A DNA stretch of 43,617 bases from Paludibacteraceae bacterium. Lineage in GTDB: Bacteria; Bacteroidota; Bacteroidia; Bacteroidales; Paludibacteraceae. A program made the position numbers and the translations under genes. Below, piece by piece: positions 41,801 to 43,617 of the stretch (position 1 is its first letter; every line of letters begins with the position of its first letter). Below the pieces are notes generated by a model that saw only the letters and a program-made list of their open reading frames with translations, made no database searches and was not told the DNA's origin. The stretch is taken from the NCBI GenBank assembly GCA_024401645.1, contig JAKSKR010000024.1, forward strand, positions 1 through 43,617, in the 5' to 3' direction.

Positions 41801-43617
41801 AAATGCTGACGAAGTTGACAATAAGTTCGACGTTACCTTCAATGCAGGCACAAAAGCATCAAACTATGTAATTGAGCCAACCTACGGCAAACTAAAGGTA
41901 ACTCCTAAAGTTCTTTCTGTTGACGGTGCAACTTCTAACCCTAAAGAATTCGACAACAACACCGACGCAACCCTCAAGACCTATGGTACACTTACCGGTG
42001 TTCTTGAAGGCGAAGACGTAAGCATTGACGAAGAAAACACTGTTGCCAAGTTCGAAGATCCTGAAGTTGGCACTGAAAAGAACGTTAACATCACCTACGC
42101 TCTTAAGGGCGAAGATGCAAAGAACTATACAGTTGAGGACCCATTTGTTATCAACGATGGCGTTATCACCGCAGCTGTTTCTCCTTGGACAATCACCAAA
42201 AACGACGTCCCTTACGGCGATGCCAAGGTTGGTGACAACGAAAAGGCAGAATACGACAACGCACCTGAAGGTGCTACCTACTCTTACGAGGTGGACGGCA
42301 ACCCTGCAAGCGAAGGCGACATCCTTCCTGCTGGCCCTCACACCATTAAGGTAACCTTGAAGGACGCTGAAGACAACAAGATTGACGACGTTACATTCAC
42401 TTGCAACGTAGACAAGAAGGTGCTTACCGTTGAAGGTGCGGCTTCTAACCCTAAAGAATTCGACAACAACACCGACGCTACACTCGACAACTACGGTACC
42501 CTTACCGGCATGCTCGAAGGCGACAAGGTTGAAATTGACGAAGAAAACACTGTTGCCAAGTTCGAAGATCCTGAAGTTGGCACCGATAAGAACGTTGACA
42601 TCACCTATGCTCTTAAGGGCGACGATGCTGACAACTACACTGTAAACAACCCTGTTGTTATCAACGACGGTGTTATCACTTCTCCTTGGGCAATCACCAA
42701 AAACGACGTTCCTTACGGCGATGCCAAGGTTGGTGACAACGAAAAGGCTGAATACAACAACGTACCTGAAGGCGCTACCTACTCTTACGAGGTGGACGGC
42801 AACCCTGCAAGCGAAGGCGACATCCTTCCTGCTGGCCCTCACACCATTAAGGTAACCTTGAAGGACGCTGAAGACAACAAGATTGACGACGTTACATTCA
42901 CTTGCAACGTAGACAAGAAGGTGCTTACCGTTGAAGGTGCGGCTTCTAACCCTAAAGAATTCGACAACAACACCGACGCTACACTCGACAACTACGGTAC
43001 CCTTACCGGCATGCTCGAAGGCGACAAGGTTGAAATTGACGAAGAAAACACCGTTGCCAAGTTCGAAGATCCTGAAGTTGGCACCGACAAGAACGTTGAC
43101 ATCACCTACACTCTTAAGGGCGAAGATGCTGACAACTACACTGTAAACAACCCTGTCGTTATCAACGACGGTGTTATTACCGAAACTAGTTCTCCTTGGA
43201 CAATCACCAAGAATGACGTTCCTTACGGCGATGCCAAGGTTGGTGACAACGAAAAGGCAGAATACAACAACGTACCTGAAGGCGCTACCTACTCTTACGA
43301 GGTGGACGGCAACCCTGCAAGCGAAGGCGACATCCTTCCTGCTGGCCCTCACACCATTAAGGTAACCTTGAAGGACGCTGAAGACAACAAGATTGACGAC
43401 GTTACATTCACTTGCAACGTAGACAAGAAGGTGCTTACCGTTGAAGGTGCGGCTTCTAACCCTAAAGAATTCGACAACAACACCGACGCTACACTCGACA
43501 ACTACGGTACCCTTACCGGCATGCTCGAAGGCGACAAGGTTGAAATTGACGAAGAAAACACTGTTGCCAAGTTCGAAGATCCTGAAGTTGGTACTGAAAA
43601 GAACGTTGACATCACCT
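38868..43617 (+). CDS. very large secreted protein with YDG/MBG-like repeats, C-terminus beyond window
   Basis: The frame opens at ATG 38868 (or ATG 38871) and stays open for 1583 codons to the window edge. A signal peptide is visible (LLKALLLLVSLLTLTPSVKA, cleavage after A31). N-terminal and middle regions are beta-rich and Asn/Asp/Thr-rich; SWDGKDGDGTAVKLGV near residue 445 resembles a FlgD-type Ig domain. A YDG domain (SEGKTKEYDGTELKNEVV) starts near residue 935. From residue 1013 four repeat units of 167-170 residues follow, each with a YDG-type part (NPKEFDNNTDATL, YGTLTGMLEGDKV) and an MBG-like part (SPWAITKNDVPYGDA). Cell-surface or type IX secretion is likely but unproven, since the C-terminus lies outside. 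It may be an adhesin. Confidence 0.85.
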   Translation, partial: MMKTVLLQKSGLLKALLLLVSLLTLTPSVKADGSRDMFPEGGKGYRASLWSSYDCINETNPFPTLGVMKVYAKPGEFILLGSSTIGKFDSEDPSKGKGAIIYRAPNGATETFDDKSVGGRIDNRKQELAGPNYNGTITDGFKPISIEVGEDQEGVWEVYFLSPTYKYTYNSDDNTTKYKLENWSQNNNDGTVMAFDISVCNAEKTALIPGRAYTNVLNMVSLAEPEGVSYASSWYSNLYVLTEVGYTYRINTNGQNPHYGTFFSNNKGLQKPGTGNISTNEYVDPIANKATGYKSYENGEELYKSWKYTTGSETGYIYDPRLQDNRELVTYANGETAWKYNDVTHKIFFTKPAADLPESAKAVYGTTITDTWLKNPATKTPKMENLAISGLESGRKGLVGPEGAAITFTSGVSGSFTIKMKFPEGYTERQLKGACVRGENSISWDGKDGDGTAVKLGVGTVITLSGTINAGEVHFPFVDLENNENGFILELIDNEENAISDIIYWDDSDVQTDETGTDGISSLTGTASATGAHKWTKENSSGDKTIIDTWSYVRVSSGEVNVEPKIQIVDLTISEAKTMTETAAVGQEITYQLKVENLNKTGVEFGGQTVDLNCNADSAAIGVWLETGGFHVTSISIVESDDENCKVLSQPNGDVNSVGYITLANGKSATVLVSGYADATIAGSAIQPKAFVMRPGDVYEIDAENLADDGMPSDPTAEYAGTNNNLVTCDAVTINPNGKPVIDDENTEDLNVTIKAENGKSYAENPIMLPVAIYDPENTPVTVTISGDDAALFKVEGANIFYIGTTPAEGENVVYNITTTAVDENGATTVRNIAVNVVMNDGTLNDSNINVETVAIKYGQKLEDAITKMETSDVNGADEANGSWIIRKEDGSIVTKDDILDAGTYNLTFSYYTENVSDFGSSVVTKTVEVSPRTITIASEGKTKEYDGTELKNEVVTVAGDGFVGTDDITTSNFTTLKNADEVDNKFDVTFNAGTKASNYVIEPTYGKLKVTPKVLSVDGATSNPKEFDNNTDATLKTYGTLTGVLEGEDVSIDEENTVAKFEDPEVGTEKNVNITYALKGEDAKNYTVEDPFVINDGVITAAVSPWTITKNDVPYGDAKVGDNEKAEYDNAPEGATYSYEVDGNPASEGDILPAGPHTIKVTLKDAEDNKIDDVTFTCNVDKKVLTVEGAASNPKEFDNNTDATLDNYGTLTGMLEGDKVEIDEENTVAKFEDPEVGTDKNVDITYALKGDDADNYTVNNPVVINDGVITSPWAITKNDVPYGDAKVGDNEKAEYNNVPEGATYSYEVDGNPASEGDILPAGPHTIKVTLKDAEDNKIDDVTFTCNVDKKVLTVEGAASNPKEFDNNTDATLDNYGTLTGMLEGDKVEIDEENTVAKFEDPEVGTDKNVDITYTLKGEDADNYTVNNPVVINDGVITETSSPWTITKNDVPYGDAKVGDNEKAEYNNVPEGATYSYEVDGNPASEGDILPAGPHTIKVTLKDAEDNKIDDVTFTCNVDKKVLTVEGAASNPKEFDNNTDATLDNYGTLTGMLEGDKVEIDEENTVAKFEDPEVGTEKNVDIT
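41904..43617 (+). repeat. near-identical tandem repeats of 510/501/510 bp
   Basis: Units begin at 41904, 42414 and 42915, with a partial fourth at 43425 reaching the window edge. Units 2 and 3 are nearly identical in DNA over hundreds of bases; unit 1 is more diverged. Length differences come from a variable linker of codons before SPW (three residues fewer in unit 2). The near identity indicates recent duplication or gene conversion, and a collapsed assembly at this point would be possible. Confidence 0.95.

Noticed and set aside
41892..43352. Long antisense open frame (486 codons) under the YDG repeats
   Set aside because: It is a shadow of the repeat array: its own product is repetitive in register with the plus-strand repeats and it matches no known protein.

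Overview
The window comes from a member of the Bacteroidales, most likely a Prevotella-like species. The evidence is the gene order of the division/cell-wall cluster, several perfect TAnnTTTG promoter -7 boxes, a one-protein hybrid two-component sensor, lipoproteins with short lipoboxes, and Bacteroidetes-type families (DUF5723-OmpA, FISUMP, LEA-like lipoprotein, YDG repeats). The genus is inferred from general resemblance and was not tested by any search.

Region 1 (1-468) holds three and a half copies of a 33-bp non-coding tandem repeat, followed by the control region of the dcw operon. Two clusters of GTGGGGCAAA-type repeats lie here, on opposite strands, and look like MraZ operators.

Region 2 (469-18020) is a single dcw operon read left to right and closed by a strong terminator: mraZ, rsmH, a small FtsL-like gene, ftsI (PBP with PASTA), murE (meso-DAP type), mraY, murD, ftsW, murG, murC, ftsQ, ftsA, two different tandem ftsZ genes, and yqeY. 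It supplies lipid II synthesis, septal peptidoglycan polymerisation and the Z-ring. The second ftsZ is divergent at nucleotide-site and catalytic-loop positions and is the most interesting gene of the operon.

Region 3 (18080-25400) is a mosaic of single genes: an AAA-ATPase/PD-(D/E)XK protein, a propeller-Sel1-DUF4253 protein, a ThiE/TenI-like protein, a short non-canonical DprA, a nested-palindrome MITE-like element touching the dprA stop codon, and a class C PBP (dacB).

Region 4 (25398-32460) carries a lipoprotein paired with a DUF5723-OmpA envelope protein, then an Imm11/DUF1629-like orphan, a FISUMP lipoprotein and two small unrecognised genes.

Region 5 (32461-38430) has an orphan hybrid two-component regulator with no polysaccharide-utilisation genes beside it, a triple-hairpin leader in front of a SprT-like metalloprotease gene, and an LEA-like lipoprotein.

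Region 6 (38431-43617) starts a very large secreted protein behind a leader of about 300 nt. Its visible part ends in near-identical repeats of about 505 bp encoding YDG/MBG-like beta domains, and the gene runs off the right edge.

No tRNA, rRNA, CRISPR array or intact insertion sequence was seen. The candidates most likely to be new biology are the paired FtsZs, the two opposed MraZ-box clusters, and the structured leader before the SprT gene.
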